NCBI RefSeq assembly: GCF_029893585.1
Contig: NZ_JARXYX010000043.1
Coordinates: 1-64,000 of the forward strand
DNA length: 64,000 bases
Source of the DNA: Streptomyces sp. LBL
GTDB lineage: Bacteria > Actinomycetota > Actinomycetes > Streptomycetales > Streptomycetaceae
Direction: 5' to 3'
Below are positions 46,240-55,785 of the stretch, piece by piece. The notes beneath the pieces are model-generated. The model saw only the letters and a list, made by a program, of their open reading frames with translations. It was not told the DNA's origin and did not search any database. Numbering within the stretch: the stretch's first letter is position 1; every line of letters starts with the position of its first letter. The translations under genes and the position numbers were made by a program.

Positions 46240-47154
46240 ATGGAAGGCACGATTGACGGGTTCCGCTATGGAGCGGTCACCCCCGTCGCGGCGTACTTGA
46301 TGGCGTGTATCGGTGGGGCTCTGGGGCTGCGGTGCATTGTCCGTACCCTGCTGGACGACCAGGCGTGGAAGACCGGGTGGCTGGCGCTGGGCGCCGCCTC
46401 GATCGGCTGCGGCATCTGGACGATGCACTTCATCGCCATGATGGGTTTCCAGGTCGAGGAAGCCGGGATCCACTACGACGTGCCGCTGACGTTGCTCAGT
46501 CTCGCCGTGTCGGTCGTCGTCGTCGGCATCGGCGTGTTCATCGTCGGCCGGCGCGGCGCGGGCCGCACCACGCTCGGCGTCGCCGGCGTGATCACCGGTC
46601 TCGGTGTCGCCGCGATGCACTACCTGGGCATGGCGGCGATGCAGTTGAACGGGGACTTCAGCTTCGACCCGGTGGTCGTCGCGCTCTCCGTGGTGATCGC
46701 GATCGCCGCGGCCACGGCGGCCCTGTGGGCGGCCGTTTCCGTCCGCGGCTTCCTGACGAGCCTCGGCGCGAGCATGATCATGGGTGTGGCCGTGTCCGGG
46801 ATGCACTACACGGGGATGGCCGCCGTCAGTGTGCACGTGCACAACGGCGACAGCGGTGCCTGGGCGGAAGACTCGCCCGCTGAGCTGCTGCTGCCCATGC
46901 TGCTGGGGCCGGTCGTCTTCCTGGTGCTGGCGGGCGTGGTCGTCATGTTCGATCCCCTGCTGGTCCTGGGCGACGGCGAGTGGAACGAGGGCGGGCAGCC
47001 CCGGAGGGCCAGGGCCGAAGCACCGGCGGCTCCCCCGCCCGACGCCCGGCCCGGCTCCCCCTACGGGGCGGTCGCCGATTCCGTACACCGGCACGGCCCC
47101 GCTCTCGCACCACCGGATCCGCACCAGGGCGCTCTTCGCGGGCGGCGATGGTAG
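46240..47154 (+). CDS. MHYT-domain integral membrane sensor
   Basis: The protein has 304 residues. Seven membrane segments carry three MHYT-type motifs (MHFIAMMGF, MHYLGMAAM, MHYTGMAAV), thought to bind copper and sense a diatomic gas. Unlike many relatives there is no GGDEF, EAL or kinase domain; the C-terminal 70 residues are a Pro/Ala/Arg-rich tail. The start is ATG 46240 with GGGGGAGAG upstream. The relatively AT-rich 200-base leader probably holds the promoter. Confidence 0.85.
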   Translation: MEGTIDGFRYGAVTPVAAYLMACIGGALGLRCIVRTLLDDQAWKTGWLALGAASIGCGIWTMHFIAMMGFQVEEAGIHYDVPLTLLSLAVSVVVVGIGVFIVGRRGAGRTTLGVAGVITGLGVAAMHYLGMAAMQLNGDFSFDPVVVALSVVIAIAAATAALWAAVSVRGFLTSLGASMIMGVAVSGMHYTGMAAVSVHVHNGDSGAWAEDSPAELLLPMLLGPVVFLVLAGVVVMFDPLLVLGDGEWNEGGQPRRARAEAPAAPPPDARPGSPYGAVADSVHRHGPALAPPDPHQGALRGRRW

Positions 47155-47310
47155 CCGTCGGTCCGGTCCGATCCCGGTGCCGTACACAAGACTCCTGACC
47201 GCCCGTACGGCGACGTGAGGCAATGGCAGTGACGGTGTCGGGGCCCGGCGGCGCCCGGTCCGGGTCGGGGTCCCTCCCGGCCGGTTCCAGCTCGTTGTTA
47301 CGGTGCACCG

Positions 47311-48813
47311 GTGTCTGACTCCTCACGTGATACCGCCGAAGGCGCCGGCTGGGGTACGGCGGAACACGGCCGGTACCGGCGGCTGATGCCGTCCAAGGTC
47401 GAGAAAATCTCCTGGTTGAACCCGAAGACGCTGTGGGCCGCCCGCAACGGCGTACTGGCCTCCTGGTTCGGGGACCCCACGGGCCGGACCCGCAGCCGGT
47501 GGGCGGCCCAGCGGGCGGCGGCCGGCGCCCCCGCCGACAAGGTGATCCGGCGCGACGACCCGGACACGTTCTCCTTCATGGTCATCGGTGACACGGGCGA
47601 GGGCGACGACTCCCAGTACGCCGTCGTACCGGGCTTCCTGAAGGTCGGTCAGGACACCCGGTTCGCCGTGATCGCCAGTGACGTGATCTATCCGGTGGGC
47701 AGCGCCGACGACTACGGCACCAAGTTCTTCCGCCCGTACCAGGACTACCGGGCGCCGATCTACGCGATACCCGGCAACCACGACTGGTATGAGGACCTCG
47801 GCGCCTTCATGCGCGTCTTCTGCGACGACGCCCCTCCTCCGGCTCCCGAGCCCGCGCCGCGCCCCCTCACCCGGGCCTGGCTGCGGTCCCTGCTGTGGCA
47901 CCGACCGCACCCGCACGACGGCCGACACCTCGACCAGGCCCGCCGGTTGCGTGCCGCGCAGGCCCAACAGGCCGTGCAACCGGGCCCGTACTGGGCCGTG
48001 GACGCCGGACCGGTGCGGATCATAGGGATCGACACGGGACTGCTGGGCACCCTCGACGCCGAGCAGGGCGCCTGGCTCCGCGAGGTCTCCCGGGGCTCCC
48101 GCCCGAAGATCCTCATCACCGGCTCGCCGCTGTACGTGGACGGCGAGCACCACCCCTGCCCGATAGAGGGCGGCGGCACGGTCGACGACATCGTCCGCGA
48201 TCCCCACCACCACTACGTGGCCGCGATAGGCGGCGACATCCACAACTACCAGCGTTATCCGGTGCAGGTGGACGGCCGCACCCTCCAGTACGTCGTCTCG
48301 GGCGGCGGCGGGGCGTTCATGCACGCCACCCACACGATCCCCCGCGTCTCGGTCGCCGACATCGCCGAGAAGGACTTCCGCTGCTACCCGCTGCGTGGTG
48401 ACTCCCTCGCCTTCTACAGCAGGCTCTACGGCCGCCGGCTGCGGCTGCGCCGCTTCTTCACCCTCACCGAGGCCGAGGCGACGGCCGTGATCGCCGAACG
48501 GCTCGGCATCCCGCCGACCCGCACCCCCGGCGAGGCCGCCCGGGTCACCCCGCGCATCCGGCTGGTGGCCAGTCTCCTGGGCGCCGGGGGCCGCCCCGAC
48601 CGCACCTCGCGGTTCCGCCTCCCGGTCCGCAAGATCTACACGCAGTTGTTCTCGCCGAGCTCGACGACGTACAGCCCACCGTTCTTCAAGTGTTTCCTGC
48701 GCCTGGACGTCACCCCGGAGGCGATCCGGCTGCGCTGCCACGCCGCCACCGGGAACCTCGCCCAGGAGATCGACCCGCCGGTCGAGGACGAGGTGACCAT
48801 TCCGCTTGCCTGA
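47311..48813 (+). CDS. Calcineurin-like metallophosphoesterase
   Basis: The protein has 500 residues. Metal-binding motifs are visible: IGDTGEG (Asp94), ASDVIYPVG (Asp124), GNHDW at 155-159 and GGDIHNYQ near 308. Motif two is usually GDxxY, so SDVIY is a mild variant. No signal peptide is seen, so it is probably cytoplasmic. The start is a GTG. Substrates of the family range from nucleotides to phospholipids. Confidence 0.85.
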   Translation: MSDSSRDTAEGAGWGTAEHGRYRRLMPSKVEKISWLNPKTLWAARNGVLASWFGDPTGRTRSRWAAQRAAAGAPADKVIRRDDPDTFSFMVIGDTGEGDDSQYAVVPGFLKVGQDTRFAVIASDVIYPVGSADDYGTKFFRPYQDYRAPIYAIPGNHDWYEDLGAFMRVFCDDAPPPAPEPAPRPLTRAWLRSLLWHRPHPHDGRHLDQARRLRAAQAQQAVQPGPYWAVDAGPVRIIGIDTGLLGTLDAEQGAWLREVSRGSRPKILITGSPLYVDGEHHPCPIEGGGTVDDIVRDPHHHYVAAIGGDIHNYQRYPVQVDGRTLQYVVSGGGGAFMHATHTIPRVSVADIAEKDFRCYPLRGDSLAFYSRLYGRRLRLRRFFTLTEAEATAVIAERLGIPPTRTPGEAARVTPRIRLVASLLGAGGRPDRTSRFRLPVRKIYTQLFSPSSTTYSPPFFKCFLRLDVTPEAIRLRCHAATGNLAQEIDPPVEDEVTIPLA

Positions 48814-48979
48814 CGGGGCACGGAGCTGACGGGCCACTGTCTTGACGGGACAGGGGCCTGACGGGACGGGCCTGACAGGAAAGGGGCCTGACCTGGCTGG
48901 GGAACACTTCCCCGCACGGTCCGGTTGGCACTTTCGTACGCCACGTACGCCACGTACGCCACGTACGCCACGTACGCCA
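48814..48979. repeat. Two tandem-repeat blocks before the luciferase-like gene
   Basis: Degenerate GGCCTGACGGGA-like units run from about 48811 to 48895. CGTACGCCA is repeated exactly five times at 48935-48979. The second block ends 14 bases before the ribosome binding site of the next gene. Confidence 0.8.
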
Positions 48980-49004
48980 TGATCGAAGAACGCCGGAGGA
49001 GCCC

Positions 49005-50051
49005 GTGCCGCCCACCTCACGCCCGTTGCGCAAGCTGGGATTCCTGACCATCGGCCTGTTCGACGAGGCGGATCCGCGCCGGGGCCACGAGTCCACTCTG
49101 GAGATCATCGAGCTGGGTGAGCGGCTGGGCTTCGACAGCGCGTGGCTGCGCCACCGCCATCTGCAGTACGGCATCTCCTCCCCCGTCGCGGTCCTGGCGG
49201 CGGCCTCACAGCGCACCAGCCGGATCGAACTCGGCACCGCCGTGATCCCGCTGGGCTGGGAGAACCCGCTGCGCCTCGCCGAGGACCTGGCGACCGTCGA
49301 CCTGCTCTCCGGCGGGCGCCTCAACCCGGGAGTGAGCGTGGGCCCGCCGATGCACTACGACCAGCTCAAGGGCGCGCTGTATCCCGACACGGCGGACACC
49401 GAGGACTTCAGCTACGAACGGGTGCGGCGACTGCTGGACTTCGTGCGGGGCGAGCCGGCCACCGACTTCAGCGGGGTCGAGGGCTTCGAGGTGTTCTCCG
49501 ACCGGGTACAGCCCCACTCCCCTGGTCTGGGCCGCCGCCTCTGGTACGGCGGCGGCAGTCTCGGTTCGGCGCGCTGGGCCGGTGAGCACGGTATGAACTT
49601 CCTGGTCAGCAGTGTCGTCAAGGCGGAAGAGGCGGAAGAGGCCGAAGAGGCCGAGGGGACACCGGACTTCGCCGGGATCCAGCTGTCCCACATCCGCGCC
49701 TTCCGGGCCGCCCACCCCGACGGCGAGGGCGCCCGCGTCTCCCAGGGCCTCGTCGTCATCCCCACCGACTCCGCCTCTCCCGGACAGCGCGCGAAGTACG
49801 AGGAGTACGCGGCTGCCCGCACCCCTCGTACCGCCGCACCGCAGGGTCCCGCCCGGCTGATGTTCGCGCCCGACATCGTCGGCACCTCGGACGAGATCGC
49901 CGAACGGCTCCACGCACACGCCGCGTTCCGCGAGGTCGACGAGGTGGCGTTCGCGCTGCCGTTCACCTTCGAGCACGAGGACTACGTGCAGATCCTCACC
50001 GACATGGCGACCAGGCTCGGGCCCGCCCTGGGCTGGCAGCCGGGCGTCTGA
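49005..50051 (+). CDS. Luciferase-like FMN-dependent monooxygenase (LLM class)
   Basis: The protein has 348 residues and a TIM-barrel LLM pattern: GFLTIGLFDEADPRRGHEST, LGFDSAWLRHRHLQYGISSP and LWYGGGSLGSARWAGEHGMN. An acidic EEAEEAEEAEG insertion lies near residue 210. The GTG at 49005 has GGAGGAG upstream. It oxidises an organic substrate with reduced FMN. It converges on the TauD-type dioxygenase with 24 bases between. Confidence 0.85.
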   Translation: MPPTSRPLRKLGFLTIGLFDEADPRRGHESTLEIIELGERLGFDSAWLRHRHLQYGISSPVAVLAAASQRTSRIELGTAVIPLGWENPLRLAEDLATVDLLSGGRLNPGVSVGPPMHYDQLKGALYPDTADTEDFSYERVRRLLDFVRGEPATDFSGVEGFEVFSDRVQPHSPGLGRRLWYGGGSLGSARWAGEHGMNFLVSSVVKAEEAEEAEEAEGTPDFAGIQLSHIRAFRAAHPDGEGARVSQGLVVIPTDSASPGQRAKYEEYAAARTPRTAAPQGPARLMFAPDIVGTSDEIAERLHAHAAFREVDEVAFALPFTFEHEDYVQILTDMATRLGPALGWQPGV

Positions 50052-50075
50052 AAAGCCCGCGTCCGGTCCTGTAGG

Positions 50076-51050
50076 TCACCAGCGCCCGGATGCGGTGCCG
50101 GCCATCGGCTCCGACGGCTTTCCGTCCACGCCGACCGGAACGTCCCCGGCGAGCATCACCCGGTGCATGGTCCGGGGAAAGTCGAGGTGGGCGTTGTCGC
50201 CGGGCGCGAGATGGATGGTGGCCCGGTTGTCCCAGAAGGCCACGCTGCCCGGCTCCCAGCGGAAGCGGACCGTGTACTCGGGCCGGGTCGCCTGCTCCAG
50301 CAGCATCTCGAGGATCGCGGCGCTCTCGGCCCGGGAGAGGCCGGCGATCTGCTCGACGTAGTAGCCGTTGACGTACAGGATCCGCTCCCCGGACTCCGGG
50401 TGGACCCGCACCAGCGGGTGCAGGGAGGCGACCTGGTGGTCCAGCAGATGCCGGACGTACGCGTCGTCGCCGGTCCTCGGCTGATAGCCGACGCCGAGCC
50501 GGTGCTCCGCCCGGAGCCCGTCCACGAACTCCCGTACCGGGCCGGAGAGTCCGTCGTACGCGGCCGCCAGATTGGACCAGGTGGTGTCGCCGCCGTACGG
50601 CGGGACAGTCTCGGCACGCAGGATCGTCGCGGCCGGCGGGTCGATGCGGGCGCCGTGGTCGCAGTGCCAGCCGCGCAGCAGGCTGTGCCGCCGGCGGCGC
50701 AGCCATTCCTCGTGCTCCATGCCGAACCTGCCGCCCAGCTCCAGCCGGTCGGCGGTCGTCTCGATCTCCGGGAAGTCCTGCGGGGAGGCGCTGCCGCGCC
50801 TGCTCTGCACCACCGGTTCGCCGAAGCGTCGCGCGAACGCCACCTGCCCGGCGTGGTCGAGTCGCTGCCCCCTGAAGAACACCACCTTCCAGCGCAGCAC
50901 CGCCGCGCGGATCGCGGCGACCACGGCGTCGTCGAGATCGCCGGCCAGGTCGACACCCGTGATCTCGGCGCCGATGTGTCCGGCGACCGGGTTCGCCTCG
51001 ATCCCCGTGGTCTCGTCCGAGCGGTCCGCAGTGGCCCTGTCCGTCGTCAT
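50076..51050 (-). CDS. TauD/TfdA family Fe(II)/2-oxoglutarate dioxygenase
   Basis: The protein has 324 residues. The iron-binding HxD is His129-Asp131 in WHCDHG. The distal His lies in FWDNRATIHLAPGD and the 2-oxoglutarate Arg in TMHRVML. Family members hydroxylate taurine, alkylsulfonates, herbicides or natural-product intermediates. A 30-residue polar N-terminus precedes the fold. No sulfonate transporter is nearby, so the substrate is open. Confidence 0.85.
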   Translation of the reverse strand: MTTDRATADRSDETTGIEANPVAGHIGAEITGVDLAGDLDDAVVAAIRAAVLRWKVVFFRGQRLDHAGQVAFARRFGEPVVQSRRGSASPQDFPEIETTADRLELGGRFGMEHEEWLRRRRHSLLRGWHCDHGARIDPPAATILRAETVPPYGGDTTWSNLAAAYDGLSGPVREFVDGLRAEHRLGVGYQPRTGDDAYVRHLLDHQVASLHPLVRVHPESGERILYVNGYYVEQIAGLSRAESAAILEMLLEQATRPEYTVRFRWEPGSVAFWDNRATIHLAPGDNAHLDFPRTMHRVMLAGDVPVGVDGKPSEPMAGTASGRW

Positions 51051-51260
51051 ACGCGCTCCGATGATCCGTCCGTCCGCACCGGCCGGTCCGGGCCGGCTCC
51101 CTGAAGATCGTGACAGTGTTTGCCCTGTGGGGCGACAGGGCGTCGTACGGTCATGGCCCCTTCAGCTGGACGCCTGTGTTCGTTCTGGCCCGTCCGGTTG
51201 ATCGCCCCGCGCCCCGTCCGTGAGGGTGGGGGTACGACACAGTCAAGGGAAGGTCCGGCA

Positions 51261-52091
51261 GTGAGCAGCATCCCGACGTACACCCTCAACGACGGCACGA
51301 CGATCCCCGCCTTCGGTCTGGGCACCTGGCCGATGGACGACACCCAGGCGGAGCGGGAGGTACGCGACGCCCTGGAGACGGGCTACCGGCTCGTCGACAC
51401 GGCGACGAACTACCGCAACGAGACCGGCGTCGGTCGCGGTGTGGCCGCCGCTTCGGTGCCCCGCGAGGAGGTCGTGGTGACGACGAAGCTCCCCGGCCGG
51501 CACCACGGCTACGAGAAGACCCTCGCCTCCTTCGAGGAGTCCCGCGCCCGCCTCGGCCTCGACTACGTGGACCTGTACCTGATCCACTGGCCGCTCCCAC
51601 GCGTCGACCGGTATGTCGACTCCTGGAAGGCCATGATCAAGCTCCGTGAGGAGGGCCTCGTCCGCTCGATCGGCGTCTCCAACTTCACCGCCGGTCACAT
51701 CGAGCGGCTGGAGAAGGAGACCGGCGTCCTGCCCTCCGTCAACCAGATCGAGCTGCACCCCTTCTTCCCGCAGGACGAGCTGCGCGCCTTCCACGCCGGC
51801 AAGGGCATCGTGACCGAGAGCTGGAGCCCGCTGGGCCGGGGCACAGCCCTGCTCGACGACCCCGCCGTCGCGGCCGCCGCCGAGGCCCACGGCGTGACAC
51901 CGGGCCAGGTCGTCCTGCGCTGGCACATCCAGCTGGGGGCGCTTCCCATCCCGAAGTCGGCGAACGCCGAGCGCCGGCGCCAGAACCTCGACGTCTTCGG
52001 TTTCGAACTGAGCCCCGCCCAGGTGGAGGCGATCGCGGACCGCCCCCACCGGCGCGTCGGCGGGGACCCGGAGACACACGAGGAGTTCTGA
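51261..52091 (+). CDS. Aldo/keto reductase
   Basis: The protein has 276 residues and a TIM-barrel reductase. Catalytic tetrad residues are visible in GYRLVDTATNYRNE (Asp, Tyr), TTKLPG (Lys) and LIHWPLP (His). The C-terminal LPIPKSANAERRRQN binds NADPH. It resembles 2,5-diketo-gluconate reductase-type enzymes. The GTG has GGAAGG seven bases upstream. Confidence 0.9.
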   Translation: MSSIPTYTLNDGTTIPAFGLGTWPMDDTQAEREVRDALETGYRLVDTATNYRNETGVGRGVAAASVPREEVVVTTKLPGRHHGYEKTLASFEESRARLGLDYVDLYLIHWPLPRVDRYVDSWKAMIKLREEGLVRSIGVSNFTAGHIERLEKETGVLPSVNQIELHPFFPQDELRAFHAGKGIVTESWSPLGRGTALLDDPAVAAAAEAHGVTPGQVVLRWHIQLGALPIPKSANAERRRQNLDVFGFELSPAQVEAIADRPHRRVGGDPETHEEF

Positions 52092-52157
52092 CGCCGTGCG
52101 CCGCACGGCACGCTGTTCTCCGAGCGCGCGCCGAACCCGTGCTGCCCGTCCGGGTGA

Positions 52158-54530
52158 TCAGAACTCCGGCGTCAGCGACTGTTCGGCCCAGATCGTCTTG
52201 CCGCCGCCGGTCTGCCGGCTGCCCCAGCGCTGGGTGAGCTGGGCGACCAGGAGCAGGCCGCGGCCTCCCTCGTCGTAGGCGTGCGCCCGGCGCAGGTGCG
52301 GTGAGGTGGAACTGCCGTCGGAGACCTCGCAGATGAGGGTCTGGTCGCGGATCAGCCGCAGCTGGATGGGCGGTTCGCCGTACCGGATCGCGTTGGTGAC
52401 CAGTTCGCTGACGACGAGTTCGGTGACGAAGGCCGCCTCGTCCAGTCCCCACGCGGCGAGTTGCTCGGTGGCGTCCTGCCGGGTGGCGGCCACCTGGGCG
52501 GGGTCCGGGGTGACGTCCCAGGTGGCGACGCGGTCCCCGCCCAGCGCCCGGGTACGGGCGAGCAGCAGGGCCACGTCGTCGCTGGGTTCCTCCGGCAGTA
52601 CGGCCTTCAGGACCGTGTCGCACAGGGCGTCGAGGGTGTCGGTGCGGGCGGTCAGGGCGCGGCACAGCTCCTCGGTGGAGTGGTCGACGTCGCGGTCGCG
52701 GTCCTCGACGAGTCCGTCCGTGTACAGGGCGACGACCGCCCCCTCGGGCAGCTCCAGCTCGGTCGCCTCGAACGGCAGGCCACCGACGCCGAGCGGTGGG
52801 CCGGCGGCGAGCGGGACGAGGCTCGCCGTGCCGTCGGGCAGCACCAGCGCGGGCGGCGGATGACCGGCGGAGGCCAGGGTGAGAGAGCGGGAGACCGGGT
52901 CGTAGACGGCGTAGAGGCAGGTGGCGCCGAGTTCCGCGACCTCGTCCTCGCGGTCGCCGGAGTCCAGGTGGGTGACCAGGTCGTCGAGATGGGTGAGCAG
53001 CTCGTCGGGTGGCAGGTCCACGTCGGCGAGGGTGCGCACGGCCGTGCACAGGCGGCCCATGGTCGCCGAGGACGGGATGCCGTGTCCGACGACGTCGCCG
53101 ACGACCAGGGCGACCCTGCTGCCGGAGAGGGGGATGACGTCGAACCAGTCGCCGCCGATGCCGGCCAGCGAGCCGGAGGGCAGATAGCGGTGGGCGACCT
53201 CGACCGCGGCCTGTCCGGGCAGGCCGCGGGGCAGCAGGCTGTTCTGGAGAGCCAGGGCGGTGGTGCGTTCCCGGGCGAAGCGGCGGGCGTTGTCGATGCA
53301 GACGGCGGCGCGGCCGGCGAGTTCCCCGGCCAGGACGTCGTCGTCCTCGCCGTAGTCGTCCGGGTGGGCGATGCGGACGGCGACGGCGACGCCCAGGGTG
53401 GTGCCGCGGGCCCGCAGCGGCACGGCCAGCATCGAGTGGACGCCCCTGCGGTGGGAGCGGCCGGCGGGGGCCCGCGTGTTGCGTTCGGCGACCCAGCGCA
53501 CGAAGCCGGGCTCGCCCGCCTGGCTGAGGACCGCCCGGCCCTGCCGCAGCGCTCGCGCGGGCGGCGAGTAGGCGGGGTAGACATCCACCTCGCCCAGGTG
53601 CACGGCCGCCTCCGGGGTGCCTTCGGTGACGGATCCGTGGGCGACACGGCGCAGGACGATCTCACTGTCCAGGGCCGTCGGTGGCTCGTCCGCCCCGAGG
53701 ACCCACTCCAGCAGGTCCACGCTGGCGAAGTCGGCGTACCGCGGGACGAGGAGCCCGACCAGTTCCTCGGCGGTGCGCACCACATCCAGGGTGGTGCCGA
53801 GGGCCGCCGCCGCCTCGTCCAGCATGGCCAGCCGCTGCCGGGCCCAGTACTGCTCGGTGCTGTCGAGCGCCGCGAGAGCGACCCCGGTCACCTCGCCGGA
53901 AGGGTTCCGCACGGGCCACATCTCGATGCTCCAGGCGTGTTCCCGGTTGAGGGAGGGGGCGCCGGTGAAGCTCTCGTAGCGGACGGGCCAGCCCGTCTCG
54001 GCCACGTGGCGCAGATTGCGCTGGAAGCCGCGGTTGGCCTCGGCGTCCTCGACGGACTCGGGGAAGTGTCGGCCGAGCAGGGTCTCCTCCGAGACACCCA
54101 TCACCCGGCAGGCCGTGCCGTTGAGGCGCAGGTAGCGCTGCCGGGTGTCGAAGACGGACATCGACACCGACGCCTGCTCGAAGGCCTGCTCGGCGAGGGT
54201 CGCTTCCCGCTCGCCGGGCTGCCCGGTGAAGGGCGGTTCCCGCTCGCCGGGCTGCTCGGTGATCACATAGCCGTTCGGTGCGCCGTCCGCGCCGAACACG
54301 GGGTGCGCCCGCAGGGCGAGGGTGACGAGGGCGCCGTCCCGGTGTCGGAGGACGACGGCGCCCGCCAGCTCCGCCACGGCTCTGTCCGGCGGGTCCTCGG
54401 CGAGCAGTTCCCGCGCCGTGCGTCCCACGACCTCCTCGGCCGTGTGGCCCGTCAGCTGCCGGGCACCCTCGCTCCACCCCGTCACGATGCCCTGGGCATC
54501 CGTGGTCGCCGCAGCGGAGACGTGCTCCAT
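52158..54530 (-). CDS. PAS-GAF-SpoIIE phosphatase-HATPase regulator
   Basis: The protein has 790 residues. Two PAS domains (about 5-75, 115-220) are followed by a GAF domain (about 235-400), a PP2C/SpoIIE phosphatase (about 430-640; GGDWFDVIPLSGSRVALVVG) and a C-terminal GHKL/HATPase domain (LVTNAIRYGEPP, DEGGRGLLLVAQL). It combines an anti-sigma-kinase-like module with the opposing phosphatase and probably adjusts a partner-switch system controlling a sigma factor. No anti-anti-sigma gene is adjacent. The ATG at 54530 is preferred; GTG 54566 is possible. Confidence 0.9.
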   Translation of the reverse strand: MEHVSAAATTDAQGIVTGWSEGARQLTGHTAEEVVGRTARELLAEDPPDRAVAELAGAVVLRHRDGALVTLALRAHPVFGADGAPNGYVITEQPGEREPPFTGQPGEREATLAEQAFEQASVSMSVFDTRQRYLRLNGTACRVMGVSEETLLGRHFPESVEDAEANRGFQRNLRHVAETGWPVRYESFTGAPSLNREHAWSIEMWPVRNPSGEVTGVALAALDSTEQYWARQRLAMLDEAAAALGTTLDVVRTAEELVGLLVPRYADFASVDLLEWVLGADEPPTALDSEIVLRRVAHGSVTEGTPEAAVHLGEVDVYPAYSPPARALRQGRAVLSQAGEPGFVRWVAERNTRAPAGRSHRRGVHSMLAVPLRARGTTLGVAVAVRIAHPDDYGEDDDVLAGELAGRAAVCIDNARRFARERTTALALQNSLLPRGLPGQAAVEVAHRYLPSGSLAGIGGDWFDVIPLSGSRVALVVGDVVGHGIPSSATMGRLCTAVRTLADVDLPPDELLTHLDDLVTHLDSGDREDEVAELGATCLYAVYDPVSRSLTLASAGHPPPALVLPDGTASLVPLAAGPPLGVGGLPFEATELELPEGAVVALYTDGLVEDRDRDVDHSTEELCRALTARTDTLDALCDTVLKAVLPEEPSDDVALLLARTRALGGDRVATWDVTPDPAQVAATRQDATEQLAAWGLDEAAFVTELVVSELVTNAIRYGEPPIQLRLIRDQTLICEVSDGSSTSPHLRRAHAYDEGGRGLLLVAQLTQRWGSRQTGGGKTIWAEQSLTPEF

Positions 54531-54593
54531 ATTGTCCAGGATGGCCCCTTTGTCACACCGCTTCAAGCGCGATGCGCAACAGGAGCCCCCGAG

Positions 54594-55061
54594 TCACTTC
54601 CGGTGGGCGCGCAGTGCGTCGAGGGCCCGGTCGGCGTGGGCGTTCATCCGCAGTTCACTGCGTACGACCTCCAGGACGGTCCGGTCCTCGGCGATGACGA
54701 AGGTGGCCCGCTTGGTGGGCGCGAGGGAGAAGCCCCGCTTCACTCCGAACCGTTCCCGGACCGTCCCGTCGGCGTCGGACAGCAGGGGCATGCCGAGGCT
54801 GTGCTGTCCGGCGAACTCCTGCTGGCGTTCGACGGGGTCGCCGCTGATGCCCACGGGCCGGGCGCCCACGGCGGCGAACTCGGCGGCAAGGTCACGGAAG
54901 TGGCAAGCCTCCGCCGTGCAGCCGGCGGTGAGAGCCGCGGGGTAGAAGAACAACACGACGGGCCCGTCGGCGAGGAGTCCGGTGAGGCTGCGCGGCGTGC
55001 CGGTCTCGTCCGGCAGCTCGAAGTCCTCGACCGTGACGCCCACCTCCGTACGTCCGCTCAT
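54594..55061 (-). CDS. Peroxiredoxin (AhpC/TSA, BCP-like)
   Basis: The protein has 155 residues. The active site is ALTAGCTAEACHF, with peroxidatic Cys and a second Cys five residues later as in BCP-type enzymes. It reduces peroxides. The ATG at 55061 overlaps the stop of the DoxX gene (ATGA), so the two are translationally coupled and probably act together in redox defence. Confidence 0.9.
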   Translation of the reverse strand: MSGRTEVGVTVEDFELPDETGTPRSLTGLLADGPVVLFFYPAALTAGCTAEACHFRDLAAEFAAVGARPVGISGDPVERQQEFAGQHSLGMPLLSDADGTVRERFGVKRGFSLAPTKRATFVIAEDRTVLEVVRSELRMNAHADRALDALRAHRK

Positions 55062-55438
55062 GACCGGCCCTCCCCGTTCCCGGCGACGCCGCGCGCCCAC
55101 AGGACGAGGGGCACCTGAAGGGGCAGCCGGCTGAAGGCCGCGGCCTTCAGCGGGGCGGGGCGGTGCCGCCAGTCCAGGGCCATCTTGACGTTGGCGGGGA
55201 ACACCCCGACGAAGAACGCGGCCGTGGCCAGCGCGGCCCTGCGCCGGGTCCGCGGCAGGGCCACGCCCGCGGCCAGCGCCAGTTCGGCGACGCCGCTCGC
55301 GTACGTCCAGGCCCGGGGCGATCCCGGAAGGCCGTTCGGGATGGTCGCGTCGTAGGAGCGGGGAGCGGCGAAATGGGTGACGCCCGCTGTGGCCAACAGG
55401 CCGGCGAGCAGCAGGGGTGAGCGTTCGGACCGGAGCAC
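55058..55438 (-). CDS. DoxX family membrane protein
   Basis: The protein has 126 residues and four membrane segments (LLLAGLLATAGVTHFAAPRS, YASGVAELALAAGVAL). DoxX-type proteins support redox and thiol stress responses. The GTG at 55438 has GAGGAGG upstream. It is the first gene of a two-gene unit with peroxiredoxin. Confidence 0.85.
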   Translation of the reverse strand: MLRSERSPLLLAGLLATAGVTHFAAPRSYDATIPNGLPGSPRAWTYASGVAELALAAGVALPRTRRRAALATAAFFVGVFPANVKMALDWRHRPAPLKAAAFSRLPLQVPLVLWARGVAGNGEGRS

Positions 55439-55469
55439 GGTTCCTCCTCAGGTGACCTGCCGCGCGATA

Positions 55470-55483
55470 TTACTGGACGGTAA
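55470..55483. promoter_or_regulatory. TTAC-N6-GTAA inverted repeat upstream of the DoxX/peroxiredoxin unit
   Basis: The repeat lies 32 bases upstream of the DoxX start in a locally AT-rich patch. It is a candidate operator for a MarR/HxlR-type redox regulator, possibly the MarR gene that follows in the window. Confidence 0.35.
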
Positions 55484-55650
55484 ACCTCAGGTGCCCGCCG
55501 GGCCCCTGTCCGTCGGGGAACGCCGGATGTGCGTGCCCGGTGTGCAGGCGTTCGGGGCTGCCATCGTCGGGGCGCGGAAGTGGGCGAGGATCGGTTCGCG
55601 CAGGAGCGGGCCGACCGCGAGGACGGTCGGGGGTCAGGCCGAGCGGGTTG

Positions 55651-55689
55651 GCCCCCGGCTGGTCGGGCAGTCCGACCAGCCGGGGGCCG
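55651..55689 (-). terminator. 17-bp perfect hairpin downstream of marR
   Basis: Arms 55651-55667 and 55673-55689 are perfect complements around five bases. The hairpin lies about 100 bases after the MarR stop. The 347-base gap 55439-55785 otherwise holds no recognisable gene. Confidence 0.75.
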
Positions 55690-55785
55690 GGGCGGCGGTG
55701 GGCACGGTGGTCACGGAGGGCGCCGCGGGCGCCGTGGGCGCGGAGGGCGCCGCGGACAGCCGCTGTCGGCCGGAGGACCGGCGGT

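Noticed and set aside
52461-55118. 885-residue plus-strand frame opposite the SpoIIE-type phosphatase
   Set aside because: The minus strand carries PAS, GAF, PP2C and HATPase motifs; the plus frame has none and no ribosome binding site.
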